DNA from: Bacillus fonticola
Lineage (GTDB): Bacteria > Bacillota > Bacilli > Bacillales > JC228
DNA length: 64,000 bases
Direction: 5' to 3'
NCBI RefSeq assembly: GCF_012955605.1
Contig: NZ_CP052135.1
Location: 362,001 to 426,000, forward strand
Made by a program: the position numbers and the translations under genes. The notes beneath the pieces were generated by a model. The model ran no database searches. It was not told where the DNA came from and saw nothing but the letters and a program-made list of their open reading frames with translations. Shown in pieces: positions 26,701-33,574 of this stretch. Position 1 is the first letter of the stretch. Every line of letters begins with the position of its first letter.

Positions 26701-27179
26701 TGGATACCGTCAAAGTGGATATAGACAGAATTCAGCAAGTGTTAACAAATTTGATTGCGAATGCGATCAGATACACACATGAGGATGGCGAGATTTCCAT
26801 CGAATTGAAGGGAATTCACTCTTTGCCTGAACAAACTGATGAAGCTGCTTATGAGGAAGTGGCAGCGACGACAAGTACACAGCATTCCAAGCAAAATCGA
26901 TTTATATTAGTTAGAGTACGCGATAACGGGGAAGGTATCGAACCAGACGAACTTCCTTTTATATTTGACCGCTTCTATCGTGGAGGACAAACACGAGGCG
27001 ATCAAGTGAAAAATACAGGCCTCGGGCTCGCCATCTCGAAAGAAATTGTTGAATACCATAAAGGCTCGATCTGGGCAGAAAGTGTAGTAGATGAGGGGAG
27101 TTCATTTTACTTTACCCTTCCGTTGAAAAATGACCGACTAAGAACAAGTAAGAAGGGAGTGAAAGAGGTTGGGGAATGA
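23739..27179 (+). CDS. giant hybrid sensor kinase: 7TMR-DISM, HisKA-HATPase, REC, second HisKA-HATPase
   Basis: This protein is up to 1146 residues. Residues about 25-45 form a signal/first helix, 50-190 an extracellular 7TMR-DISM sugar-binding-like domain, and 200-405 seven membrane helices. The first kinase has its phospho-histidine in SHELRTPLHG near residue 453 and an ATPase with GTGLGMSI. A receiver domain around 715-835 has the phospho-aspartate near 752 in ILDVMMP. After a coiled coil comes a second kinase with SHELGTPMTS near 886 and NTGLGLAIS. The second H-box has G where R is usual. A TTG at 23808 with GAGAGGGA upstream is a possible true start. The next gene, a response regulator, overlaps by 11 bp. 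Confidence 0.88.
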   Translation: MCINLISSLAFAKRGRVERDEAVLRTRYVSTLMFVLFCFFIFFDESHALSSLQLNEGQEEYDLNPYIDILVDQKNQFTIEDVAEGQYDEQFTQSTGGIPNFGYTSADYWVRFHLENASSLESWLLEIPYPPHDYITLYTPDDTGDFMGRKMGDLFPFTERDRDHRNFIYELSLEKGQSQTFYMKFESEGSMQLPLTLWSPEAFSQKSQNEYLLLGLYYGIAAVMILYNLFLFFSLRLRSYVWYTLFILMLVFVHFTLNGLAYQYMWPNSPWWNNRAIVFFMAIANAAAFLFTKSFLHTKSYTPRLDRLFSWFIAIQLIQVMVLAFSYETALNLVMISTVILVFTVIFAALSCWKQGYKPARYFFFGWVIFLVGVLLSSLADAGMFPVTFFTKYASQIGSSFELILFSLALGDKIKLMRLEKEEAERKAKESQEIAVQHLQKTNQLKDEFLANTSHELRTPLHGIIGIAESIYNGVAGEANDSMKRNVSMIITSGRRLAHLVNDLLDFSKLKHKEIDLIVKPVHMKEIADVVMFTVKSLTRQKPIQLINNIPSDLPVVAADENRIQQVLYNIVGNAMKFTDGGFIKLSSVVGVDDVQFTVTDSGIGMSDDDIKVIFNDFEQGSNTGARQYGGTGLGMSITKRLIELHGGTITVQSKIGKGTSVTFSLPRYQGELQQVKSVPTIYKEGEKDFSSSITQLTSLEQTKGRILIADDEPVNRQVLLNQLTLDGYEVTTARDGEEVLALVDTKEPFDLVILDVMMPKKTGYEVSKLLREHYSLTELPILIVTARMQIEDVVMAFQAGANDYLSKPCHKEELITRVKTLLTLKEAMNCVVEQKEELRLVNEELTKLNQDLETRVKDRTEALERKTETVLKLEASRRNLLSNISHELGTPMTSIQGYVKAMMDGLIQPDDRRYLDLVYGKIMFIDRLIQDLYDLSKLEARQVSFHWSELTIRQLMMQLLHKFELDVTGHGLNFSLKSSFSHEYELMDTVKVDIDRIQQVLTNLIANAIRYTHEDGEISIELKGIHSLPEQTDEAAYEEVAATTSTQHSKQNRFILVRVRDNGEGIEPDELPFIFDRFYRGGQTRGDQVKNTGLGLAISKEIVEYHKGSIWAESVVDEGSSFYFTLPLKNDRLRTSKKGVKEVGE

Positions 27180-27870
27180 AACAGTATTAATCGTTGAGGA
27201 CGAAATAGAGATTCAAAACTTACTTGCTTTGTATTTAGAAAGAGACTTTCAAGTCGTGACAGCGAAGAACGGAAAAGAAGCATTGACACGGGTACAACAA
27301 CAAGTACCAGATGCCATACTTTTAGACATTCTTCTTCCTGAAATGAATGGACTAGAAGTGTGCAGAAAAATTCGTGAGACGAACGAGAAGGTTCCGATCT
27401 TGTTTTTAAGCTGCAAAAGAGAATCCGAAGATAAAATTCACGGTTTAGAGCTTGGAGGCGACGATTACATTACAAAGCCTTTTGACCCGGGAGAAGTTCT
27501 GGCGAGGGTAAAGGCAATTTTACGACGCGTTAGTAGGAAGCCGGCTATAAAAACTGAACAAAACGATATACGTACTTTTGGTTCTCTTGAGATTGACTTC
27601 ACTAGTTATACTGTGTGTGTTCACGGTGAATCAGTGAATTTGTATGCAAAAGAGATGCAGCTACTGCTTCATTTGGCGAAAAGACCGAATCAAGTGTTTA
27701 GCATCGAACAACTTTATAACCAAATTTGGGGGGAGGATCGTTTTGGTGACTTAAAAACAGTCATGGTTCATATTAGTAACTTGCGCAAGAAAATCGAACA
27801 AAATCCAGCAAAACCTGAGTATATTCTCACTGTAAGAGGCTTTGGTTATAAATTTAATCCTAGTTTTTAA
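27169..27870 (+). CDS. OmpR/PhoB-family response regulator
   Basis: This 233-residue protein has an N-terminal receiver with acidic pair ED at 10-11, phospho-acceptor D53 in LLDILLPEMNG and K in ITKPFDPGE. The C-terminal winged helix (residues 135-230) ends VRGFGYKFNPSF. The start is a TTG within the kinase's last codons, with AGGGAGTGAAAGAGG upstream, so translation is coupled to the hybrid kinase. It is presumably the output of that kinase's second core. Target genes are unknown. Confidence 0.9.
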   Translation: MGNETVLIVEDEIEIQNLLALYLERDFQVVTAKNGKEALTRVQQQVPDAILLDILLPEMNGLEVCRKIRETNEKVPILFLSCKRESEDKIHGLELGGDDYITKPFDPGEVLARVKAILRRVSRKPAIKTEQNDIRTFGSLEIDFTSYTVCVHGESVNLYAKEMQLLLHLAKRPNQVFSIEQLYNQIWGEDRFGDLKTVMVHISNLRKKIEQNPAKPEYILTVRGFGYKFNPSF

Positions 27871-27997
27871 AATTATTGTCGAACAAATTCCCCCTTTTTT
27901 TAAGCTAATTTTAACCTAACTTATTTAGTCTATAAATAGTGCGAGTGAGAGACAGTGGAAAGGCCGAATTATAGGGAATATAGCTCGGGGGGATAAG

Positions 27998-28225
27998 ATG
28001 GAATTCGGTAAGCATATTCAGGAAGTTGACGAAGAGTGGGTTCAGTTGATGATGAGGGCTAGAGATATGGGAATTACTGTAGAAGAGATCCGGAAGTTTA
28101 TTGGTCAGCAACCGAAAAGAATAAAATATTATCACCTTAAGGGGCATTTCCATCTGTACCGGAGGGGTTTGCGTGCGTGTATCGGTACGTCACGAGATCG
28201 TGTCGTTCTTTTGAATAAAGGTTGA
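27998..28225 (+). CDS. SinI-family anti-repressor-like protein with extended tail
   Basis: This 75-residue protein starts at an ATG 6-8 nt after GGGGGG. Residues 10-36, EVDEEWVQLMMRARDMGITV then EEIRKFI, match the SinI helix-turn-helix hook that binds the SinR/SlrR repressor and frees biofilm genes. Typical SinI is about 45-57 residues. Here about 35 extra basic and aromatic residues follow (PKRIKYYHLKGHFHLYRR). No SinR gene is visible nearby. It follows the kinase/regulator pair on the same strand by about 130 bp and has a TATAAATAG-like promoter element. Confidence 0.75.
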   Translation: MEFGKHIQEVDEEWVQLMMRARDMGITVEEIRKFIGQQPKRIKYYHLKGHFHLYRRGLRACIGTSRDRVVLLNKG

Positions 28226-28350
28226 ACGTTCGCAGTAACTTCGGCATGTGCCAAAGTGGGAGCGTGCCTACAAAGATCGTTATCGTAACATTGCCATAAT
28301 TATATTCACATTTATAATAGATAAAGTGAAAATTGTAGTCACATAAAAAG

Positions 28351-28391
28351 ACACCCCTTTAGTAGAGAACGCTTTTCTCGCTAAAGGGGTT
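28351..28391. terminator. bidirectional terminator
   Basis: ACCCCTTTAG and CTAAAGGGGT form a 10-bp stem with an 18-nt loop containing GAGAAC/TTCTC. T-runs follow on both strands. It ends the minus-strand gene at 28409 and possibly the SinI-like gene. Confidence 0.7.
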
Positions 28392-28408
28392 TTTGTTCTA
28401 GTACTCGA

Positions 28409-28882
28409 CTATTTCTGCCACCTGAAACCTTCTTCTAGTAAGTATTGCTTCGCCTCATTGTAAGATGGGAAGGTGCCGTCCAAGTTCAAACCTGCATACA
28501 CGTTCCACATATCGTCTTCGTGGAGAAGCACAAGGGCGTGATTCTCTTTGTTCACCCAGGTTTCTTCAATCGGTTCTTCGGTATCGGAAAGACTGTCGTC
28601 GTTTGTGACTGAAAGAGAAGCTATTGATTGTTGAACAACATTACGAAGCTCATCCTCGGAAAACTCTCGAATATTCACCATACCCTTATGATCTAAAGGG
28701 TAGCCCTCTATATATTCCGCATACACAAATCCATTTCCGTTTGGATGCAAGTGGTACACTACATTCTTCTTATCTGTAGCGCTTTCCTCAAAGTGAAAAT
28801 TCACGCGCCCAAGCGACACATCCCTGCGCTGTAACTCAGGAAAAGATTCAATAATGGCAAGCTTCTGTTCAAAAGTAAGCAT
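28409..28882 (-). CDS. conserved hypothetical cytosolic protein
   Basis: This 157-residue acidic protein starts at an ATG with GGAGGA upstream. Residues 1-95 look alpha/beta (MLTFEQKLAIIESFPELQRR, then YHLHPNGNGFVYAEY). An acidic linker (SDTEEPIEETW) and a short C-terminal domain ending SYNEAKQYLLEEGFRWQK follow. I do not recognise the family. It is monocistronic. Confidence 0.7.
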   Translation of the reverse strand: MLTFEQKLAIIESFPELQRRDVSLGRVNFHFEESATDKKNVVYHLHPNGNGFVYAEYIEGYPLDHKGMVNIREFSEDELRNVVQQSIASLSVTNDDSLSDTEEPIEETWVNKENHALVLLHEDDMWNVYAGLNLDGTFPSYNEAKQYLLEEGFRWQK

Positions 28883-28934
28883 AATTCCTCCGGTAATATG
28901 TGGATTTTACTATTTGTCCAGTATACCATTATAT

Positions 28935-28995
28935 AGGGAACAGGTACCACCCAGTATTTGTCGGTTTATGTCGAGAGCTATTCGACATAACTAGA
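28935..28995 (+). repeat. dispersed palindrome, truncated copy H
   Basis: GGGAACAGGTACCACCCAGT, TTGTCGGTTTATGTCGAGAG, then TTCGACATAACTAGAAGG. The outer right arm (GGGGCGTACCAGTTCC) is missing after TTCGACATAA. The break lies about 20 bp before the TldD-like fragment, so a deletion may have removed the end. Confidence 0.7.
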
Positions 28996-29015
28996 AGGCA
29001 CAAAAAGTAGGAGTT

Positions 29016-29213
29016 ATGAAAAAGGCATACAAGCTTGCTAGAAACTATCATGCTAGCATTTCTCAAGTGAATGTTCGCTATCAAGATGAGGAGCAAAATG
29101 TACTTATTGCGAATTCGGAAGGCAAATTTGTTGAAAACCGGGATATGAGCGTTAATCCAGAGGAAGAAGGACTTTCTTACAAGAGTCCACAGATCTGGAA
29201 TAGCCTGCTGTAA
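29016..29213 (+). pseudogene. fragment of a TldD-type metalloprotease
   Basis: The 65-residue ORF contains YHASISQVNVRYQDEEQNVL followed by IANSEGKFVENRD. This closely fits the internal segment of TldD/PmbA proteins (V...Y.D....V.IANSEG....D.R). TldD is about 450-480 residues with a C-terminal zinc motif; here only about 45 family residues are left and the tail (EEEGLSYKSPQIWNSLL) is unrelated. I read it as a relic of a deleted gene. A truncated repeat copy lies at its upstream border. Confidence 0.55.
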
Positions 29214-29314
29214 CAGGAGTGATTGATAGAGATTCTTCTAAAAATGGAACGTACTGTTTTAATTGTTGGAGTAGTTCGTGCAACCCTTCTTCCCCCTTTA
29301 GTCATAAAAAGCAC

Positions 29315-29449
29315 CTATACTGAGTTCTCGTTCTCCGCGCATTCAAAGCAGGTAAGCTGCCCACTTGCTTCATGGACTCCCGAGAAGAAACCATTTTCAC
29401 AATAAAGATCGCACCCACACACACGGCAATTTCCTAACCATTCCTGCAC
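29315..29449 (-). CDS. 44-residue Cys-rich zinc-ribbon-like protein
   Basis: AGGGAGGGATCAGT precedes a GTG at 29449 that opens VQEWLGNCRVCGCDLYC, then ENGFFSGVHEASGQLTCFEC and AENENSV before TAG. The pattern C-x2-C...C-x2-C with a further C/C between suggests a small zinc ribbon. The excellent ribosome binding site and even coding composition support expression. Family unknown. It is convergent with the TldD fragment. Confidence 0.6.
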   Translation of the reverse strand: MQEWLGNCRVCGCDLYCENGFFSGVHEASGQLTCFECAENENSV

Positions 29450-29471
29450 ACTGATCCCTCCCTAACCCTTT

Positions 29472-29571
29472 TCAGGAACTGGTACCCTTTTCGGGAACTG
29501 GCACCACCCGACATTTGTCAGTTTGTGTCGAAAGAATGGCGTTTCGACATAATTCGGGGCGTACCAGTTCC
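29472..29571 (+). repeat. dispersed palindrome, copy I with duplicated left end
   Basis: CTTTTCAGGAACTGGTACC is followed by CTTTTCGGGAACTGGCACC, then ACCCGACATTTGTCAGTTTG and GTCGAAAGAATGGCGTTTCG, and the right arm ends at 29571. The first left end is a partial duplicate. The inner stem GTCGAAA/TTTCGAC is intact with a short loop. It lies about 30 bp past the end of tctA and may end that transcript. Confidence 0.85.
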
Positions 29572-29600
29572 GGGTTTGCGCTTTCGTTACAGTCTATAGT

Positions 29601-31109
29601 TTACGTATCAACATCTTGATCTTGCGCAGCTAGCTTCTTTTTTTGCTTAAATAACGGAATAGCAAAGGATAAAAGAGCGACAATAAACAACGAGATGGAA
29701 ATTGGGCTCTCGAAAAAGATTCTCCAGCTACCGTTTGAAATAGTAAGAGATTGTCGTAGTGACTGCTCCATCATGCCACCTAAAATAAAGGCAAGAATGA
29801 ATGGCGGCGCTGGAAAAGAGAAGAGTCTCATCATGAATCCGATTACGCCGAATACTAACAATACATAAAGGTCAAATGTGTTAAAGCTAATCGTGTACAC
29901 CCCAATAATACTAAACATAATCACCAGCGAAATGAGCATTGGTCTTGGAATCAGTAATACCTTCGCAATATACGGAACGAGTGGCAAATTCAAAATTAAT
30001 AAAAACACGTTCCCGATATACATACTGGCGATAATCCCCCAGAAAATCTCTGGCTGATCTGTCATCAATAGAGGTCCTGGCTGAATCCCAAGTACTAAAA
30101 ATGCTCCTAGAATGACGGCTGTTGTACCTGATCCCGGAATTCCTAAGCTTAATAACGGTACAAAGGCACCACTTGTGGCAGCATTATTAGCTGTCTCTGG
30201 AGCAGCAATCCCTTTGACTGATCCTTTTCCGAATTCTTCTGGGTTTTTTGCGATTTTTTTCTCTGTAATATACCCAATAAAAGAGGCAATTGTTGCACCG
30301 GCTCCTGGTAAAACGCCCAAAATAAAGCCTAGAAACGATTGTCTGCTCATAGGCCCTTTCATTTCCTTGAAGTCTTCTTTTGTAAGCTTTAAGCTTCCAA
30401 TGTTAGCCTGATTCTCTAAGCTGCGGTCTTTCCGATTCAAAATCAAAAAGCAAACCTCGGCCAACGCAAACAACCCTAACGCGATGACTAGAAAGTCCAA
30501 ACCATCTAATAATTGAGGACTGCCAAAGGTAAAGCGCGGTGTTCCAGTTTGACCGTCGATGCCAATCGTGACGACCATAAAGCCAACGACCGCTGACAAT
30601 AAAGCTTTAATCGTGGAACCATCTGCTAAACTTGAGATGGCTGTGAGACCGAGTAGCATTAAAGCAAAATATTCTGTGGGACCAAATGCAACGGCAACAG
30701 CCGACAGTGCTGGAGCGAAAAGCATTAATAAAATGACACTAACGGTACCGCCTGTAAAGGAGGAAATCGCCGCGATTGCTAATGCCTTTCCAGCTTTCCC
30801 TTGTTGAGCCATTGGGTAACCATCAAATGCAGTGGCCACTGTACCCGAGACACCGGGTGCGTTTAATAGAATAGAAGAAGTCGAGCCTCCAAAAATGGCC
30901 CCATAATACACTCCGGCCATCATGACAAGCGCTAGTGTTGGATTCATACCATATGTGATCGGAATCATCACGGCAATCGCACTAATAGGTCCCAACCCTG
31001 GCATCATACCGATAAATGTTCCAGCCACAACCCCTATCAGTACAAATAGGATCCCTTCCCAGCTTAAGGCAACCTGAAAACCTTGTAATAATCCGCTAAA
31101 AGCATCCAT
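29601..31109 (-). CDS. tctA: tripartite tricarboxylate transporter, large membrane subunit
   Basis: This 502-residue integral membrane protein has about 12 helices. The family hallmarks are GMMPGLGPISAIAVMIPITYG and the second glycine-rich motif GVLPGAGATIASFIGY. These are the inverted-repeat substrate sites of TctA permeases, which import citrate or related di/tricarboxylates with an ion gradient. The ATG has AAGGAGTG upstream. It is the last gene of tctCBA, 13 bp after tctB. Confidence 0.94.
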   Translation of the reverse strand: MDAFSGLLQGFQVALSWEGILFVLIGVVAGTFIGMMPGLGPISAIAVMIPITYGMNPTLALVMMAGVYYGAIFGGSTSSILLNAPGVSGTVATAFDGYPMAQQGKAGKALAIAAISSFTGGTVSVILLMLFAPALSAVAVAFGPTEYFALMLLGLTAISSLADGSTIKALLSAVVGFMVVTIGIDGQTGTPRFTFGSPQLLDGLDFLVIALGLFALAEVCFLILNRKDRSLENQANIGSLKLTKEDFKEMKGPMSRQSFLGFILGVLPGAGATIASFIGYITEKKIAKNPEEFGKGSVKGIAAPETANNAATSGAFVPLLSLGIPGSGTTAVILGAFLVLGIQPGPLLMTDQPEIFWGIIASMYIGNVFLLILNLPLVPYIAKVLLIPRPMLISLVIMFSIIGVYTISFNTFDLYVLLVFGVIGFMMRLFSFPAPPFILAFILGGMMEQSLRQSLTISNGSWRIFFESPISISLFIVALLSFAIPLFKQKKKLAAQDQDVDT

Positions 31110-31122
31110 ATTTTTTCACTCC

Positions 31123-31578
31123 TTAAAAAGGCAAAATTCCCTGTGGTAATCGTATGAGAAGTAGGTAATTAAACATGTAGTACATGACACAAGGGAAGAT
31201 GAGTGAAACGAGTGCATTTACTTTATGTTTTTTGTACCCTAAATACCATGAGCAAAAATAAATAAACAGAGCCGTTACCACAATAAATCCAAGTATTTCA
31301 AGAAAAAAAATATAAAGAAGAAGCATACCCCCAACAGCTAAAAGAACACGTATATCTTGTAATGGGATTTTTTCTTCCTCTTTATCAGATGTTTGTTTTT
31401 CCTTTACAAAAAACAGTGCAATTGAAAGTGCGATTAATATATATCCCAACGTCTTGGGTACAAAATCGGAGTCAACAGGAACATAGGGATATACTGGCAA
31501 CTGGTAGCTTAAAAGAAGATAAACAATAGCCAAGATCAAGAGAAAAAGACTGGCTACACGATTTTTCGTCCATGTCAT
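31123..31578 (-). CDS. tctB: tripartite tricarboxylate transporter, small membrane subunit
   Basis: This 151-residue protein has four membrane helices (about 8-27, 37-57, 75-105 as a long pair, and 120-145) and the usual poorly conserved TctB sequence. It is required by TctA for transport. I chose the ATG at 31578, 8 nt after AAAGGA; the ATG at 31587 sits on the binding site itself. It is the middle gene of the operon. Confidence 0.85.
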   Translation of the reverse strand: MTWTKNRVASLFLLILAIVYLLLSYQLPVYPYVPVDSDFVPKTLGYILIALSIALFFVKEKQTSDKEEEKIPLQDIRVLLAVGGMLLLYIFFLEILGFIVVTALFIYFCSWYLGYKKHKVNALVSLIFPCVMYYMFNYLLLIRLPQGILPF

Positions 31579-31601
31579 ACGTCTCATCCTTTCAAAGAAG
31601 T

Positions 31602-31634
31602 GGGGCTGACTTTACTTTTCATTTGGTCAGCCCC
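31602..31634 (-). promoter_or_regulatory. intercistronic hairpin between tctC and tctB
   Basis: GGGGCTGAC and GTCAGCCCC form a perfect 9-bp stem (10 with a flanking G-C). No U-tract follows on the minus strand. It starts 7 nt after the tctC stop. Such hairpins commonly protect the 3' end of the binding-protein message and lower read-through, giving an excess of TctC over the membrane subunits. Confidence 0.6.
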
Positions 31635-31640
31635 TTATCT

Positions 31641-32642
31641 TTAGTTCTGTAGTAATCCAAGCTCATCTAGGATGGAGCTGATATCACCTTTTTGTTCCTC
31701 GATGAAGGCCTTATAATCTTCGCTGCCCATGTACATTTCGTCCCAACCATATTGGGCACGAATATTTGCAAACGCTTCTGATTCACTAACTTCTTTTAGT
31801 TTTTCTTCGTAAAATTTGATTTGGTCTTCCGTCATTTCCTTAGGTCCAAAGAAGCCCCGCCAGTTTACAAATGTGGCATCAATCCCCTGCTCAATGGCAG
31901 TAGGGAATTCTGACAATACTTCTCCTTCCAAACGCTCGGGAGCAGTAATACCTAACACTTTAATTTTTCCGGCTTTTACTTGTTCAACAGTTTCCGCAAC
32001 ACCTGTAGAGTACACTTGCACACTACCATTTAGAAGCTGTGTGAGTCCGCCTCCATCCGGTGCAGAAACATATTTTATATTTTTAATATCGACCCCAGCA
32101 GCTTTTGCAATTTGAATAAATTGAACATGATCCATACTTCCTGGTGAAGAGGTTCCGACGACAGTCACACTAGATGGATCCTCTTTCATAGCATCGAATA
32201 ATTCATTAAGGTTATCCCATGGTGCATCCTCTCTCACTGCAAAAGCGGCGTAATCCGCGATCAAGTTAGCAAGTGGTGTGAAGTCTTCAGTTTCGTATTC
32301 TGACTGTCCACTTAATGGAACGAAAATGAGTGGTGGAGAAGAGACGAATATATTAGAAGGATTGTTCACGCTTTGAACGTACGCCCAACCAACAGCTCCA
32401 CCGCCACCTGGTTTATTGATGACACCAACATTTTGTTCCAATATTTCTTCTTCATCCAACACTTTTGCTACCATCCTGGCTGTTGTATCCCAACCGCCAC
32501 CAGCACCCGCTGGCGCAACAATTTCAACCTGCTTGGGTGGTGCCCATTCTCCATCTTCCCCTGTAGATGTAGATGAATTGGTTGATGAGCAACCGGCCAA
32601 TGTAAGTACCAGTAGTAAAAATAGGACTAACCATTTCTTCAT
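31641..32642 (-). CDS. tctC: tripartite tricarboxylate-binding lipoprotein
   Basis: This 333-residue solute-binding protein has lipobox LAGCSS at residues 16-21, so it is lipid-anchored outside the membrane. Family motifs are IVAPAGAGGGWDTTAR (first ligand loop) and KYVSAPDGGGLTQLLNG (second loop). It delivers a citrate-like substrate to TctAB; the true ligand is not readable. An ATG with AGGGAGGTC upstream. It is the first gene of the operon, with a cre site 50 bp upstream. Confidence 0.93.
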   Translation of the reverse strand: MKKWLVLFLLLVLTLAGCSSTNSSTSTGEDGEWAPPKQVEIVAPAGAGGGWDTTARMVAKVLDEEEILEQNVGVINKPGGGGAVGWAYVQSVNNPSNIFVSSPPLIFVPLSGQSEYETEDFTPLANLIADYAAFAVREDAPWDNLNELFDAMKEDPSSVTVVGTSSPGSMDHVQFIQIAKAAGVDIKNIKYVSAPDGGGLTQLLNGSVQVYSTGVAETVEQVKAGKIKVLGITAPERLEGEVLSEFPTAIEQGIDATFVNWRGFFGPKEMTEDQIKFYEEKLKEVSESEAFANIRAQYGWDEMYMGSEDYKAFIEEQKGDISSILDELGLLQN

Positions 32643-32690
32643 GTATCATGACCTCCCTTTCTTGTTTCATGTTAAGAAAAATTCTGTCAA

Positions 32691-32706
32691 ATGTAACCGT
32701 TTTCAA
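32691..32706. promoter_or_regulatory. CcpA cre site upstream of tctCBA
   Basis: ATGTAACCGTTTTCA matches the Bacillus cre consensus WTGNAANCGNWNNCW at every defined position. It lies about 50 bp before the tctC start, where CcpA would block the promoter during growth on glucose, as for other citrate-uptake operons. The remaining bases of the 32643-32884 gap are AT-rich promoter sequence with no gene. Confidence 0.75.
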
Positions 32707-32884
32707 TATAACTTGCATTATGAGGATACTTTATATTTTGTTCATTTTGTTCATGGATGTGTTTTGCTGTCGAATAAATTATTTTCTTGGAAATAATTGA
32801 TGGAAAATGGGGAAGGAGAAAGGATGTTTGTCGAATCACAAACAAACACTCTGCCGAGGAAAGGCAAAGTGTTTAAGGGTAGAT

Positions 32885-33574
32885 TTATTCGGAAACTAGC
32901 ACATATTTTCTTTCGGGTCTTCCGACGATTCCATACTCTACCTCTGCTTTCACGTGACCCACTTTTGTTAAGTATTCCAAATACCTTCTAGCAGTCGTTC
33001 GCGAAGCCCCCATCTTGACACCTAAATATTCAGCTGTTATCCCACCACCTTCATCTCCAATGATATGTTGAACTTTTTCTAAAGTCAGAGAATCAATTCC
33101 TTTTGGGAGCGATTCGACTGTCGAGGAGTTATGAGTCGTAAGTGCAGAACCCGGGAATAGTTGGTCTACTAGCTCTTGATCCACTTCATTTTCTACTTCC
33201 AACAAGTTTTTCTTTTTTTTGTAGGATTGTATGGCATCTATAAATTTCTCAATTTTTACTGGCTTTATAATATAATTTAGTACGCCATACTGTAGTGCTT
33301 TTTGAACCATCTTCTTATCTGTTGCTGCCGTGATCATAATAATATCAACTTGAGGATATTTTTCTCGAATTTGTTGTAGCAGGTCAACCCCCAACTCGTC
33401 TGGTAGGTAAACGTCTAGAAGAAGTAAGTCGACTGGAACAGTGTCTAGTAGCTGTAGAGTATCTTTAGCAGTCAAAGCTTTTCCCACTACGACAACCCCT
33501 TCAACTTTGTGTGAAAATTCCTCGTGAATCTGGGCTATTCTGAAGTCATCCTCCACAATTCCAACTCTAATCAA
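32885..33574 (-). CDS. CitB/DcuR-type response regulator
   Basis: This 229-residue protein has an N-terminal receiver with ED at 8-9, D near 54 in LLLLDVYLPDELG and K in NYIIKPVKIEKF. The C-terminal helix-turn-helix is of the citrate/malate regulator type (GITAEYLGVKMGASRTTARR, then YLEYL). A TTG start overlaps the kinase stop by 4 bp with GAGGGGTGATG upstream. It faces the same way as tctCBA, ends about 240 bp before it, and is its presumed activator. Confidence 0.9.
   Translation of the reverse strand: MIRVGIVEDDFRIAQIHEEFSHKVEGVVVVGKALTAKDTLQLLDTVPVDLLLLDVYLPDELGVDLLQQIREKYPQVDIIMITAATDKKMVQKALQYGVLNYIIKPVKIEKFIDAIQSYKKKKNLLEVENEVDQELVDQLFPGSALTTHNSSTVESLPKGIDSLTLEKVQHIIGDEGGGITAEYLGVKMGASRTTARRYLEYLTKVGHVKAEVEYGIVGRPERKYVLVSE

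Noticed and set aside
29472..29571. Plain rho-independent terminator for tctA
   Set aside because: It may act as one, but the sequence is a copy of the dispersed palindrome family and has no T-tract, so it is listed as a repeat.
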